Part shown: one piece after another, positions 6,173 through 6,564 of the stretch
Layout of the letters: each line of letters begins with the position of its first letter
Position numbering within the stretch: position 1 is the first letter of the stretch
Source: Candidatus Peregrinibacteria bacterium
Lineage (GTDB): Bacteria; Patescibacteriota; Gracilibacteria; UM-FILTER-43-11
Assembly: GCA_016927155.1 (NCBI GenBank)
Contig: JAFGNE010000067.1
Coordinates: 1-6,564 of the forward strand
Direction: 5' to 3'
Length of the DNA: 6,564 nt
Made by a program: the position numbers and the translations under genes
Notes under the pieces: model-generated
The model's database searches: none
Told to the model about the DNA's origin: nothing
Seen by the model: the letters and a program-made list of their open reading frames with translations, nothing else

Positions 6173-6564
6173 GCAAGATCGTTTTTTCCGTCGATAACCG
6201 TAAAATCACCGCCAATGAAGGTGAAAGCGTGCTTCAGGCAGCGCTCCGGTACAGGATAGATATTCCGCATTTCTGCACCCATGAGGACCTGCCCATCGAC
6301 GCCAATTGCCGCACCTGCCTGGTGGAAATCCAGCCCAAAGGGCGGGTGGTAACGAGCTGTGACCTTAAGCCCAAGCCCGGGATGATGGTGTACACGAATT
6401 CGCCCGCGGTGCAAAAGCTCCGGAAAGAAAACCTGGAACTGCTTCTGGCCGACCACAAAAAACTCTGCCCCAAATGCCGCCGCGGACTTTTCTGCGAAAC
6501 CGCCGACCTGATGAAAAAATACAAAGTAAGCGGAACCAAATACCGCCGCGCGGACATCAAGGCG
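6169..6564 (+). CDS. NuoG/HydA-type Fe-S protein, N-terminal part (runs off right edge)
   Basis: From the ATG at 6169, 132 codons stay open to the window end. Residues 1-75 form a plant-type [2Fe-2S] ferredoxin domain with C36, C47, C50 and C64; the signature is CTHEDLPIDANCRTC (36-50). Next comes the His-Cys3 [4Fe-4S] motif with H96, C100, C103 and C109 (HKKLCPKCRRGLFC), as in NuoG and in the N-terminus of [FeFe]-hydrogenase HydA. These clusters would take electrons from the NuoF-like FMN/N3 site and pass them on. The start overlaps the upstream stop by four bases (ATGA). The decisive part is outside the window: two further [4Fe-4S] motifs plus an H-cluster domain would make it HydA, a molybdopterin-type domain NuoG, and an early stop a separate small electron-transfer subunit. 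Confidence 0.9.
   Translation, partial: MSKIVFSVDNRKITANEGESVLQAALRYRIDIPHFCTHEDLPIDANCRTCLVEIQPKGRVVTSCDLKPKPGMMVYTNSPAVQKLRKENLELLLADHKKLCPKCRRGLFCETADLMKKYKVSGTKYRRADIKA

Overview
The window is a bacterial fragment of roughly balanced base composition with two divergent gene blocks separated by an AT-rich control region at about 4297-4655. The minus-strand block (4296 down to 1, running off the left edge) encodes cell-surface and secretion functions. In transcription order it holds an 844-residue exported protein, a GspE/PilB-family assembly ATPase, and the first 59 codons of an exported protein whose mature part opens with an S-layer homology (SLH) repeat. The plus-strand block (4656 to the right edge) encodes redox functions: a small polytopic membrane protein, a short NuoF-like flavin/Fe-S subunit, and the N-terminal 132 residues of a NuoG/HydA-type Fe-S protein. 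These last three are joined by two 4-base ATGA stop/start overlaps and are almost certainly one operon.

The redox block looks like part of a soluble or membrane-associated [FeFe]-hydrogenase or NADH-dehydrogenase-like complex. The NuoF-like subunit keeps the FMN loop and the four N3-type cluster cysteines. It lacks the usual N-terminal extension, and several positions around the NADH pocket differ from consensus. The NuoG/HydA-like protein carries a [2Fe-2S] motif followed by a His-Cys3 [4Fe-4S] motif. No NuoE-like subunit and no H-cluster domain fall inside the window; the latter would be expected just downstream if this is a hydrogenase.

The surface block pairs an ATPase of the type IV pilus / type II secretion class with a large secreted protein. 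That protein has beta-sandwich repeats, a cysteine cluster and a beta-rich C-terminus. No pilin, platform protein (GspF/PilC) or prepilin peptidase is in view, so the pairing is suggestive rather than proof that the protein uses or forms the pilus.

Organism: TGA serves as an ordinary stop codon, so this is not a TGA-to-glycine (code 25) lineage. Shine-Dalgarno motifs are absent before all six main starts. The combination of an SLH protein, an orphan GspE/PulE-type ATPase, and a compact membrane-protein/NuoF/NuoG set recalls uncultivated anaerobes such as Patescibacteria (CPR) or Omnitrophota. This is an inference from style of gene content, not a demonstrated placement. No rRNA, tRNA, CRISPR array, insertion sequence or convincing Rho-independent terminator was seen.
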